From an uncultured Clostridia bacterium (GTDB lineage: Bacteria > Bacillota > Clostridia > Saccharofermentanales > DTU023), in the NCBI GenBank assembly GCA_947254895.1, contig CAMYEY010000013.1:1-24933 (forward strand): a stretch of DNA of 24,933 bases, written 5' to 3'. A program made the translations under genes and the position numbers. The notes below the pieces were generated by a model that was not told the DNA's origin, ran no database searches, and saw only the letters and a program-made list of their open reading frames with translations. This document shows, one piece after another, positions 16,206 to 23,416 of the stretch; within the stretch, counting starts at the first letter, position 1; every line of letters begins with the position of its first letter.

Positions 16206-17018
16206 TTACAGCAAACTAACTCCCTGCTCTCTTTTTGTTTCATAGGCCTGCCTGATATCCTGCTCATCTAAGAGGGCCAGGTAAGCGTTACTGCCGATAA
16301 AGTCCTTAACATAGCCTGAGCCCGGCTGATCAGCTATAGCTTGTGGAGAATCAAATCGGACCAGCCTGCCCTGGTGAAAAATGGCCACCCGGTCAGCTAG
16401 GTAAAAGGCTTCACGGATGTCGTGAGTGACAAAGAGAATTGTCTTTCCTAGGCCCTTCTGGATCTCTTTCAATTGTCGCTGTAAGTTACGCCGGTTAATA
16501 TCATCAACTGCGGCAAAAGGCTCATCCATAAGAAGGATATCCGGGTCATTGGCCAGGCCACGGGCCACCCCTACCCTCTGAGCTTCGCCCCCGCTTAATT
16601 CGTCCGGCATCCGGTCTAGGTAGGACTCATCGAGACCGATCAGTTGAATGAGTTCGCGAGCCCGGGCAGCTTGTTCGGCTACCGGCCTTTTATTTAAGGA
16701 TAGGACATAACAAATATTTTCTGCCACGGTGAGGTGGGGAAAGAGTCCCGTTTGTTGGATTACATAGCCAAGTCCCCGCCTAAGCTTAATGGGATCGTAA
16801 GAGTCTAGGGGCTTAGACCTCAAAAAAATCTCCCCCTCATCCGGTAAAATCAGTCGGTTGATCAGGCGTAAGATCGTTGTTTTACCCACACCTGATTCGC
16901 CCAAAATAACGACAAACTCACCCTTTTGGATCTCTAAATTAAGGTCTATCAGAACCTCGGTACTGCCATATTTTTTGGAGACATGGCGGAATTCGATCAG
17001 CGGCCTTTGATTATTCAT
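16206..17018 (-). CDS. opuCA: Osmoprotectant-type ABC transporter ATP-binding protein
   Basis: A 270-residue ABC ATPase that should power uptake of a betaine/choline/carnitine-type solute. Walker A GESGVGKTT (40-48), Q-loop VIQQTGLFPHLTVAENI (86-102; typical of OpuCA/ProV-like ATPases), signature LSGGEAQRVG (141-150), Walker B ILLMDEP with Asp165-Glu166, and H-loop VTHD (His199) are all present. It is shorter than OpuAA/ProV and has no room for the tandem CBS domains that sense ionic strength in many relatives, so gating by CBS is unlikely. It follows the binding protein after only 3 nt, with no separate ribosome site of note, so translation is probably coupled. The substrate is inferred from family only. 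Confidence 0.88.
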   Translation of the reverse strand: MNNQRPLIEFRHVSKKYGSTEVLIDLNLEIQKGEFVVILGESGVGKTTILRLINRLILPDEGEIFLRSKPLDSYDPIKLRRGLGYVIQQTGLFPHLTVAENICYVLSLNKRPVAEQAARARELIQLIGLDESYLDRMPDELSGGEAQRVGVARGLANDPDILLMDEPFAAVDDINRRNLQRQLKEIQKGLGKTILFVTHDIREAFYLADRVAIFHQGRLVRFDSPQAIADQPGSGYVKDFIGSNAYLALLDEQDIRQAYETKREQGVSLL

Positions 17019-17021
17019 AAG

Positions 17022-18014
17022 CTACTTGAGCAGGTTCTTGGACCTGAGAAAGTCTTCTGCAATTTCCCGGTAAGACTTGTCCCCTGCCTGGGCTTGATAA
17101 TTGAGGGTCTGCATTTCTTGGTCATTAATTAAACCTTCAAACACAGCAAAAATATCTGCAAGTTCAGGATATTTTTCCAGGATTTCTTGTCGGTAAACGA
17201 AGGCGGAAAAATAACTGGGAAAAATATGCTTGTCGTCTTCCAAAACACGCACCTTGTTCTCACTCAGGTATCCACCTGTTGTAAAGGCTGTTGTGGCTTG
17301 GATTTGATTTTCCAGGCAGGCCTGGTACTTTAAACCAATATCTATATCACTGGTAGATTTGAATTTCATCCCATATTTCTCTTCTAAGAAAGGAAAGCCG
17401 TCTTCCCTCTCGAAAAAGTCCCCGTTAGCACCAAAGACCAATTCCGGACTAGCTGAAGCTAAGTCACTCATACTTTTAAGTTGGTATTTTTCAGCTGTTT
17501 CTTGGTTCACAATCAGGGTATAGGTATTGTTAAAGCCAATCAAGGGAGACCAAGAGAGCCCGAATTCTTTTTCGTAACTGTTTTTGAGCTGGCTGTAGAG
17601 CTGGTCTGGGTCACTGATTGGACTTTGCTTCAAAATGCTTAGCCAGCCTGTACTGGTATACTCCGGATAAAGGTCAATTTCACCTTTAACGATGGCTTCA
17701 TGTAGGATAGGTGTTGCTCCAAGTTCAAATTTTGTAACCGGCTTGATATCGGTTCTGTCTGTCAATAGCAGGGAGAACATTTCGCCTAAAATGACCCCTT
17801 CCGGCATTTTTTTACTGCCTATAACAAGGCTTTTCTCTTTACTTGAACCGGAACCAGTCTCACCGGGAGCCTCAGCTTGGTCTTGGTCACCCTTAACGGT
17901 CTTTGTTTCTTGTCCGGTCCCTTGATCGCCCTTTTGTGGACCACAAGCCACAAGAAAAATCAGGCCGATGGCTAGAGCAAAACTTACTATTTTTTTGAAT
18001 GGAATTTTCACCAT
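17022..18014 (-). CDS. opuCC: Osmoprotectant-type ABC transporter substrate-binding lipoprotein
   Basis: A 330-residue lipoprotein of the OpuAC/OpuCC (QAT substrate-binding) family. The signal peptide ends in lipobox LVAC (lipidated Cys24), followed by a Gly/Gln/Lys-rich linker to about residue 60. The folded part begins LVIGSKKMPEGVILGEM (63-79) and includes GEIDLYPEYTSTGW (111-124), the motif characteristic of quaternary-amine binding proteins of this family. Aromatic residues that would form the cation cage are scattered (Tyr116, Trp124 among candidates) but I cannot assign them without a structure. The ATG has GAGG 9 nt upstream. It lies between the permease and ATPase genes of the same operon. 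Confidence 0.88.
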   Translation of the reverse strand: MVKIPFKKIVSFALAIGLIFLVACGPQKGDQGTGQETKTVKGDQDQAEAPGETGSGSSKEKSLVIGSKKMPEGVILGEMFSLLLTDRTDIKPVTKFELGATPILHEAIVKGEIDLYPEYTSTGWLSILKQSPISDPDQLYSQLKNSYEKEFGLSWSPLIGFNNTYTLIVNQETAEKYQLKSMSDLASASPELVFGANGDFFEREDGFPFLEEKYGMKFKSTSDIDIGLKYQACLENQIQATTAFTTGGYLSENKVRVLEDDKHIFPSYFSAFVYRQEILEKYPELADIFAVFEGLINDQEMQTLNYQAQAGDKSYREIAEDFLRSKNLLK

Positions 18015-18037
18015 GAACTGTTACCTCATTTCTTAAC

Positions 18038-18736
18038 TTACACTGTGATATTATTATTTTTATTGTCGGGCTTTATCTCTTGTTTCCTTTTTGACTTATA
18101 GCAGACCTTTTTTTCGAGTAAACCGATAAGCTGGTCGAAACAAAGAGCCAGCAGGGCTACAAGCAGGCTGCCGGAAAAGGTTAACATGGGATTATAGCTG
18201 TTGATCCCGCGATAGATAGCAACACCCAAGCCTCCGGCCCCTATAAAGGAAGCTATGCTGGTCAAGGAGACAATCATAATAACCATGGTTCGGATGCCTG
18301 TAAAAATCACCGGAAGGGCAAGGGGAAGTTTGATTTTGAAGAGTAATTCCCTAAAATTTGACCCCATGGCCACCGCCGCCTCTACAATCTTTGGATCAAC
18401 TTCTTCTAGTCCTATGTAAGTATTACGAACCATGGGTAAGATCCCGTATATGATAAGGACGATGATGGCTGTTTTATTCCCTATTCCGCTTATTGCAATA
18501 AAAAAACCAAAAAGGGCTATCGAGGGAATGGTATAGAGGAAACCGGTCACAAATAAGACTATCTTAGCTAAACCGGGCGACCGGGTCATAAGGATAGCAA
18601 GTGCTATACCTATAACCAAGGTTGCCCCTATGGCCAAGCAGCAGAGGGCGATATGTTCCCAAAAAAGCTGCCAGAAAAATTCTCTGCGGTCTAGCAGGAG
18701 TTTTATAAAATCTGTAACCAAGGCCAAGCCCCTCAT
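18038..18736 (-). CDS. opuCB: Osmoprotectant-type ABC transporter permease
   Basis: A membrane permease of 232 residues (OpuCB/OpuBB-type, binding-protein-dependent transport fold) with about five or six helices. The coupling segment EEVDPKIVEAAVAMGSNFRE (93-112), then KIKLPLALP, is the EAA loop that docks on the ATPase. IASFIGAGGLGVAIYRGI is typical of the family. Only one permease gene is present, so the channel is probably a homodimer, unlike OpuC systems with two. The start is uncertain: GGAG directly touches the ATG at 18736, too close to work normally, while the TTG three codons later would have a 9-nt spacing. It is the first gene of the three-gene operon; no strong promoter is seen upstream. 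Confidence 0.88.
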   Translation of the reverse strand: MRGLALVTDFIKLLLDRREFFWQLFWEHIALCCLAIGATLVIGIALAILMTRSPGLAKIVLFVTGFLYTIPSIALFGFFIAISGIGNKTAIIVLIIYGILPMVRNTYIGLEEVDPKIVEAAVAMGSNFRELLFKIKLPLALPVIFTGIRTMVIMIVSLTSIASFIGAGGLGVAIYRGINSYNPMLTFSGSLLVALLALCFDQLIGLLEKKVCYKSKRKQEIKPDNKNNNITV

Positions 18737-18937
18737 CTCCTTATCTTATTCATTGCACTTTAAAACAAACGCTATCATAAATTTAACTGCCAGGGCAAGG
18801 ATCCGGCCGGAGAGACCGATAACCGTAACATAGCACAGGGTAACAGCCTTTCCATAAGAAAAAACATGGCTTTTTATGAGGAATAGCGAAGCACTGAAAT
18901 CCCTCATTTTCACCATTTTTTAACCATTTATAATGGA

Positions 18938-18965
18938 TTGACATTTATGCTTAGAGCGTTACACT
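18938..18965 (+). promoter_or_regulatory. Promoter of the feo locus
   Basis: A perfect TTGACA (18938-18943), a 16-nt spacer and TACACT (18960-18965), 42 nt before the feoA start. I see no convincing Fur box around it. The rest of 18737-18937 between the divergent opu and feo units holds nothing I can identify. Confidence 0.65.
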
Positions 18966-19007
18966 TCTCATCGCTAGTAATTGTGTAAAAGAGCAGGAGC
19001 TATTTAA

Positions 19008-19219
19008 ATGATGCCATTAACGCTGGCGGCACCAGGTGTCGAACTGAAAATTGTTAAGCTTTGCGGATTGGATAAGACCCAATGTCGCTTACAAGATATG
19101 GGGTTTGTACCGGGCAGTATCGTCGAGCTGATCTGTATTAATAATGGAATGTCATTTGTAAGATCAAAGATACCCGTATTGCTATTGATCGTGACCTAGC
19201 TATGAGGATTATGGTCTAA
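19008..19219 (+). pseudogene. feoA: feoA with a one-base frameshift
   Basis: FeoA is a small SH3-fold cytoplasmic protein that supports FeoB ferrous-iron uptake. The reading from ATG 19008 gives LAAPGVELKIVKLCGL, CRLQDMGFVPGSIVELI and INNG, the standard FeoA pattern (RL-x-xMGf-x-pG). Near 19149 it slips: in the original frame it ends early at 19197-19199 with unrelated residues. In the frame two bases further on it continues VICKIKDTRIAIDRDLAMRIMV and stops at 19217-19219, exactly how FeoA should end. One missing base (GGAAT for GGAAAT) explains it. AGGAG lies 8 nt before the ATG. It is either a true pseudogene or a sequencing error; the damage in the following genes favours a real decayed locus. 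Confidence 0.85.
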
Positions 19220-19233
19220 ATACCTCGGGTTGA

Positions 19234-19297
19234 GGTTAGCATGAACAGGTAACGCGTCAAATGGTAGTGGTTACGCTAACCGGTCGCTGTCTAGCGA
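19234..19297 (+). promoter_or_regulatory. Nested inverted repeats between the two feoA copies
   Basis: GGTTAGC (19234-19240) pairs with GCTAACC (19275-19281), and inside it GTAAC (19249-19253) pairs with GTTAC (19270-19274). A small hairpin TCGCT-GTCT-AGCGA (19284-19297) follows. The outer arms resemble half-sites of DtxR-type operators but are too far apart for one dimer. It may be an RNA structure of the old operon; function unknown. Confidence 0.35.
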
Positions 19298-19374
19298 GAA
19301 GATCGTCGATTTAAAAACTTGATCAAAACAGGTCCTAATCTTTAACAATTAAAAATAGGAGAGAGGAACGTAGT

Positions 19375-19485
19375 ATGAAAGCAGAGAGCAAAAGGCTAAC
19401 TCTGGCCGATGTTGCTGTTGGTGAAACAGTACGTGTTAAGCGTTTACACGGTGATAGTCGACTTAAACAACATTACACCCATTGA
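19375..19485 (+). pseudogene. feoA: N-terminal fragment of a second FeoA
   Basis: The ATG at 19375, preceded by AGGAGAGAGGAA, opens LTLADVAVGETVRVKRLHGD followed by SRLKQ, the first half of a FeoA domain up to the point where RL-x-DMGi-x-PG should follow. Instead the frame reads HYTH and stops at 19483-19485, because the DNA switches to feoB sequence in another frame at about 19460-19470. The second half of FeoA is missing. A tandem feoA-feoA-feoB order is common in clostridia, so the intact ancestor is easy to picture. Confidence 0.75.
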
Positions 19486-20250
19486 AGAAGCCAGAGAAGA
19501 TGACTCAGAGAGCCTGATCACAACAGAGCGTTATCACGAAATAAGCCAGCTGATCAAGCATGCTTATGCCAAAAAGGACAAGGCAAAATTATCCATTTCT
19601 GACCGGATTGACCGGGTTGTCACCAACCGAATCTTGGCCTTGCCTATCTTCGTCTTAGTCATGTTTTTAGTTTACTATATCTCTATTTCAACAATTGGTA
19701 CCCAGGGTACCGACTGGACGAACGATAATCTCTTTGTGATGGTTATTTCTTCTTAGGCCGAGGCTCAGCTGTCGGCGGTATCTTTGCTCCGCTCGGCTTT
19801 GGTGGCTGGAAACCAACTGTGGCTACCGTTACAGGTTTGATTGCCAAAGAAAATGTTGTTGGTACTTTTGGTGTCCTATATGGTCTCCAAGAGGTTGCTG
19901 AAAACGGTTGGGAGATTTGGAAGAATATGAGGTCAGACTTTACCAGTCTTTCTGCCTTCTCCTTCCTCCTCTTTAATCTCTTATGTGCTCCCTGCTTTGC
20001 AGCTATGGGTGCTATCAAGAGAGAGATGGGTTCCGCTCGTTGGATCTGGTTTGCTATCGGCTACCAGACGATCTTTGCCTACACCATCTCCCTGATGGTC
20101 TACCACTTTGGTCTCCTCTTTGAGGGACAGGCTAGTGTCCCTGGTCTATCAGCCGCCATCCTGGTCTTGGCCGTCTATCTATATCTCCTGTTTAGGCCAG
20201 CCCCTAAACATATAGATATAAAAAAGAAAAAGACAGCCCTAGCTGAATAA
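19454..20250 (+). pseudogene. feoB: feoB remnant lacking the G domain and most of the membrane core
   Basis: FeoB is the GTP-binding ferrous-iron permease, normally about 600-750 residues. Two pieces survive in different frames. Piece 1 (about 19454-19737) reads TTERYHEISQLIKHAYAKKD, then SISDRIDRVVTNRILALPIF and FVLVMFLVYYISIS: the linker after the G domain and the first membrane helix. Piece 2 (about 19741-20250, one frame over) reads GSAVGGIFAPLGFGGWKPT, then TGLIAKENVVGTFGVLYG, LCAPCFAAMGAIKRE and the last helices, ending properly at TAA 20248-20250. The N-terminal GTPase (Walker A G1 motif onward) and the Gate regions between the pieces are gone, roughly 400 residues in all. No functional FeoB can be made from this DNA. 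Confidence 0.85.
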
Positions 20251-20268
20251 GTTTTTACAAATTATAAG

Positions 20269-20315
20269 ATGGCCCGGGTTTTGCCACTGCGACGACCTGG
20301 GCCATATATCTTTTT
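20269..20315 (+). terminator. Intrinsic terminator after feoB
   Basis: ATGGCCCGGGT (20269-20279) pairs with ACCTGGGCCAT (20295-20305) with one G-U position across a 15-nt loop, followed by ATATCTTTTTG. It lies 19 nt past the feoB stop. A smaller hairpin AGGCC/GGCCT follows at 20326-20340. Confidence 0.75.
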
Positions 20316-20366
20316 GACGATTACAAGGCCGATTTGGCCTCCTCATTACACAGGTAAAAGAAAGTT

Positions 20367-20639
20367 GTGTCTACTATGCTCCTTTGGTTTACAAGAAATC
20401 TTGGTAATATCTTGGTCTCCGGTGGTCTCCTTATTATCCTATTCCTTGTTATAAGGTCACTTATCAAACAAAGTAAGTCCGGAACCTGCGGCGGCTGTGC
20501 CTATGCTGCAACTTGCGGCCATGCTGGTTCGGGTCACACGACTTCTGCCCAAGCTTGCTCTTGTAAAGACCTGTCTTTAGAAGATTTGGAAAAATTATTA
20601 AAAGAGCAAGATGCCTCAGGACAATTCCCCAAGCCATAG
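20367..20639 (+). CDS. FeoB-associated Cys-rich membrane protein
   Basis: A 90-residue small protein with an N-terminal membrane helix (about residues 5-30) and a Cys-rich part: CGGCAYAATCGHAGSGH, then ACSC, giving Cys residues in CxxC- and CxC-like spacings, with a charged C-terminal helix. This is the layout of the FeoB_associated family found beside feoB in many anaerobes; its role is unproven but it may bind iron or assist FeoB. The start is either GTG 20367 or ATG 20376; neither has a strong ribosome site. It appears intact although the feoB before it is destroyed. It is separated from feoB by a terminator. 20640-20813 holds only a tight GCCAAG/CTTGGC inverted repeat (20713-20725). Confidence 0.82.
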   Translation: MSTMLLWFTRNLGNILVSGGLLIILFLVIRSLIKQSKSGTCGGCAYAATCGHAGSGHTTSAQACSCKDLSLEDLEKLLKEQDASGQFPKP

Positions 20640-20813
20640 TTGATAAGTTTTACTTCCTAAAGCTTGAAATACTAGCTGAAGCCGCTAGAATTAAGTAATA
20701 ACGTAGATCTAGGCCAAGCCTTGGCTGGATTTTCTAAACTTGAATAAGCACAAGCTTAAACTGCCGGCCAAGCTTAATTAAGTACTCAATAGGCGAAAGC
20801 AAAGGAGACTATT

Positions 20814-22010
20814 ATGAAAAAATTATCTGATTTGGCTTTAAATTTAAAGGGATCGATTATTAGAGAGATGCATACGGCAGCAGCCGGTATGACTGACGTA
20901 CTGAACTTTACCGTTGGTGAGCCTGACTTTGTCACCCCCACCCCTATCATTGACCGGGCAATTAAATCGATGCGAGAAGGTAAGACTTTTTATTCGCAAA
21001 ATCGTGGTATCTTACCTCTAAGAGAGGCTATTGCAAAATACCACGCAGATGACCCCAAAGACCCCTTAAATCCGGACCCCAAGACAGATATTTTAATTAC
21101 AATCGGGGCAACTGAGGCCTTGGAACTCAGCCTTTTAGCCTTACTGGATCCCGGTGATGAAGTAATCGTCCTAACCCCTTGCTGGCCTAATTATCTCAGC
21201 ATGATTGCAGTTGCCGGCGGTGTAGCCAAGTGCGTGCCCGGACTTGAGGAAAATGGTTTTGCCCCGGATCCTGAGGATATCGAAGCAGCTATCACAGAAA
21301 AAACCAAACTGATCATGGTTAACTCACCTTCTAACCCTACAGGTGGTGTCATCCCCAAGGAAACCATGGATAGGATTGCTGACCTGGTTAAAAAATATGA
21401 CCTCTTTGCTTTAACAGATGAAGTTTATCGGACAATCGTCTTTGATGGCCAAACAGCCACAAGTCTTACCGAATATCCTGAAATTAAAGATAATGTCATT
21501 TTTATCAACAGCTTCTCAAAGAGCTTTGCTATGACAGGCTGGCGGGTAGGTTATGTGATTGCCTTGCCGGAAATTATTGACCGAATGACCAAAATTCACC
21601 AAAACCTGGCTAACAGTATCTTTGTTCCAGCCCAGGAAGCCTGTATTACAGCCTTGGAAGAGTGCCTCCCTGACTCACTTAAGATGAAAGAGAGTTATGA
21701 GGCCCGTCGTAACCTGATCGTTGATGGACTTAGACAAATTAAAGGACTTTCCTGTAACAAGCCGGGAGGGGCTTTTTATGTCTTTGCAAACCTCAGTGAA
21801 TTTGGCCTGGGTTCTAAGGAATTTTGCCTCAAACTCTTAGATGAAATTAAAGCGGTAACGGTTCCAGGCCTTGGCTTTGGCCAATCCACAGATAAGTTTA
21901 ACTTAGACAATTATTTTAGGATTTCTTACGCTACCTCTGAAGCCGATATTAATGAATTCCTCAACCGCCTGGATTCCTTTAGTCAAAAGTTTTTTAAGGC
22001 TAAGAGCTAG
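20814..22010 (+). CDS. Class I/II pyridoxal-phosphate aminotransferase
   Basis: A 398-residue fold-type I PLP enzyme of the aspartate aminotransferase (I-gamma/PatA-like) group, acting on amino and keto acids in the cytoplasm. The N-terminal TVGEPDFVTP (33-42) is the substrate-side motif. SPSNPTG (171-177, Asn174), Asp202 and Tyr205 hold the cofactor. NSFSKSFAMTGWRVGY (232-247) gives Schiff-base Lys236 and Arg244. RISYA near 373 carries the Arg that binds the substrate carboxylate. Length and motifs are normal. AGGAG lies 7 nt before the ATG. No neighbour in an obvious pathway, so the amino-acid specificity is open. It ends in a hairpin shared with the convergent downstream gene. Confidence 0.92.
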   Translation: MKKLSDLALNLKGSIIREMHTAAAGMTDVLNFTVGEPDFVTPTPIIDRAIKSMREGKTFYSQNRGILPLREAIAKYHADDPKDPLNPDPKTDILITIGATEALELSLLALLDPGDEVIVLTPCWPNYLSMIAVAGGVAKCVPGLEENGFAPDPEDIEAAITEKTKLIMVNSPSNPTGGVIPKETMDRIADLVKKYDLFALTDEVYRTIVFDGQTATSLTEYPEIKDNVIFINSFSKSFAMTGWRVGYVIALPEIIDRMTKIHQNLANSIFVPAQEACITALEECLPDSLKMKESYEARRNLIVDGLRQIKGLSCNKPGGAFYVFANLSEFGLGSKEFCLKLLDEIKAVTVPGLGFGQSTDKFNLDNYFRISYATSEADINEFLNRLDSFSQKFFKAKS

Positions 22011-22043
22011 TCTGAAAATAAAATTTAAAAAGCAAAGTAAAAA

Positions 22044-23276
22044 TCAAGAACAGACCAATTGACCCAGCATAGCCGTCAGTTGGTCTGTGTTTAATTTATA
22101 GCTTACAGAGTAGAGGTCAGCCACTTCTTCCTCAACCATTTGAACGATAACCGGTATATCTTTGGCCTCCAAGCAACTGATCTTTCGGTCAAATCCTCCA
22201 CGGTCCATCAAGCGGTTGACCATTTCTTCTAATTTTTTCAGGAGTCCATTCCTCACTTGTAAAGCTTCAATCCCGGCCTGTTTTTGGTCCGGCCCCAGCT
22301 CTTTTTCCAGTAAGAGTTCATTCCGGTAGACCCCTAAGATAGCTAAAAGACTGGTGGGGCTAACCTCTTCACTTGATAAACCGTATTGGATTTCCAGAGC
22401 ATGGTTCAGGGCTGTCGCATAGCCAGCTAAAGCAAGCCTGGATGATTTACCAGCCAAAAAGGAGGCCATCAAGAGCTTCTTAATAGCTTGATACTTTTCT
22501 TCCGAACCACTCGCCTGCCCGGCTAAAAAGAAACTATCCTTGCTCAGATTCCGATCTATTTGAAGGATAGCTGCTTCTGCATCTGCCTTGGCCTTTTTGT
22601 TGGCAGCTAAGCTCAAGTGGGCTTCCAGGGCTGTGATCAGGGCAGAGCAGAGCGAACCTGCAAGGCGTTTATCGGTAGCCGTCAAGATCAATTCTTGGCA
22701 ATAAAGAATAGAATTGGCTAAAAGACTTTGGTCTATGAGTAGAAATTTTTTATGCTCGGTGTAGTCGGATATATAGGCCGAAAAATTCGCTTCACTTCCG
22801 GCCAGGTCAGCTGGAATAAGGATCAAGGCCGGACCGGTCTCATGCCTTTTGCGGCTAGTCAAGCCCTCCAACTTATAAATATTTTTATCCTGGTTGATGA
22901 CCCTGGCTTTTACAGCCTTGGCCAGGTTGATGACCGATGTCCCTCCGATGGCAATTATGGCCTCTGCCGTAAAAGAAAAATAGTGGTGAAGTACCTGCTC
23001 CACATGGCTTACAGTCGGATGAGCCATGTCCGCCGGAAAAATAGTCAGTTGGAGGTTTGCTACTATGGTTTTTTCTTTTAGTCTTTGAAAGAAAGTGGAT
23101 TCAAGCACCCTGGTAGGCAAAATCAGGAGGGCTCGTTTTTGTCCCCCCTCCTTGAGGGTGCTAATCAGCTTAGAAATCAACTGGTCCAGGCTAGTCAGCT
23201 GGCTCAAGGCCGGCTCTCTAGGCCGCAAGAAGCTTTGCCGTAAAGCAAATATTTTTTTTTGGAGCTCACTCGCCAT
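22044..23276 (-). CDS. Divergent iron-containing alcohol dehydrogenase-fold protein, probably lacking its metal site
   Basis: A 410-residue protein with the two-part Fe-ADH layout: an N-terminal nucleotide-binding half with IIAIGGTSVINLAKAV (107-122, the GGGSxxDxaK motif with Asp changed to Asn117) and LIPADLAGSEANFSAY (153-168, the PTTaGTGSE motif). The helical half has CSALITALEAHLS (210-222) and ATALNHALEIQYG (287-299). In active enzymes the metal ligands are the D-x-x-x-H of the mDALtH motif and two later His. Here those positions read Ser211, Thr215, about Thr288 and Ser302; only the non-ligand His292 and Glu218 remain. It may be a pseudoenzyme or have a metal-free activity. A TATAAT promoter lies upstream. 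Family call is likely, function unknown. Confidence 0.75.
   Translation of the reverse strand: MASELQKKIFALRQSFLRPREPALSQLTSLDQLISKLISTLKEGGQKRALLILPTRVLESTFFQRLKEKTIVANLQLTIFPADMAHPTVSHVEQVLHHYFSFTAEAIIAIGGTSVINLAKAVKARVINQDKNIYKLEGLTSRKRHETGPALILIPADLAGSEANFSAYISDYTEHKKFLLIDQSLLANSILYCQELILTATDKRLAGSLCSALITALEAHLSLAANKKAKADAEAAILQIDRNLSKDSFFLAGQASGSEEKYQAIKKLLMASFLAGKSSRLALAGYATALNHALEIQYGLSSEEVSPTSLLAILGVYRNELLLEKELGPDQKQAGIEALQVRNGLLKKLEEMVNRLMDRGGFDRKISCLEAKDIPVIVQMVEEEVADLYSVSYKLNTDQLTAMLGQLVCS
22050..22088. terminator. Bidirectional terminator hairpin overlapping the end of the convergent gene
   Basis: ACAGACCAATTGAC (22050-22063) pairs with GTCAGTTGGTCTGT (22075-22088) with one G-U position; loop 11 nt. 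The plus strand continues GTTTAATTT and the minus strand TCTTGATTTTT. The hairpin lies inside the last codons of the minus-strand Fe-ADH-like gene (stop at 22044-22046), so both genes share it. Confidence 0.8.
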
Positions 23277-23308
23277 AGCCGAATTACCTCGCCTCTTTAT
23301 TTGCTCAC

Positions 23309-23338
23309 ATTATAACAAATGCAACAATTCACCTACAA
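23309..23338 (-). promoter_or_regulatory. Promoter of the Fe-ADH-like gene
   Basis: On the minus strand TATAAT (23309-23314) is preceded by TGt (extended -10), and TTGTAG lies 18 nt upstream (23333-23338). It starts transcription about 25 nt before the ATG, so the gene need not depend on addA transcription. Confidence 0.6.
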
Positions 23339-23416
23339 GTCAGCTAAAATATGGGACTGTTCTGTTGAAACCCATCCTATCCGGCTTTTTCTTCAAGAAT
23401 TTTTGGGCTAGCACCC

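Noticed and set aside
16206..18736. Two-permease OpuC or ergothioneine (EgtU) system
   Set aside because: Only one permease gene is present and the binding protein is a separate lipoprotein rather than fused to the permease.
18900..19007. Fur box at the feo promoter
   Set aside because: No GATAATGATAATCATTATC-like dyad is visible around the -35 or -10.
23352..23376. ATGGG/CCCAT inverted repeat after addA as a terminator
   Set aside because: A five-base stem with a long loop and no proper T-run; too weak to call.
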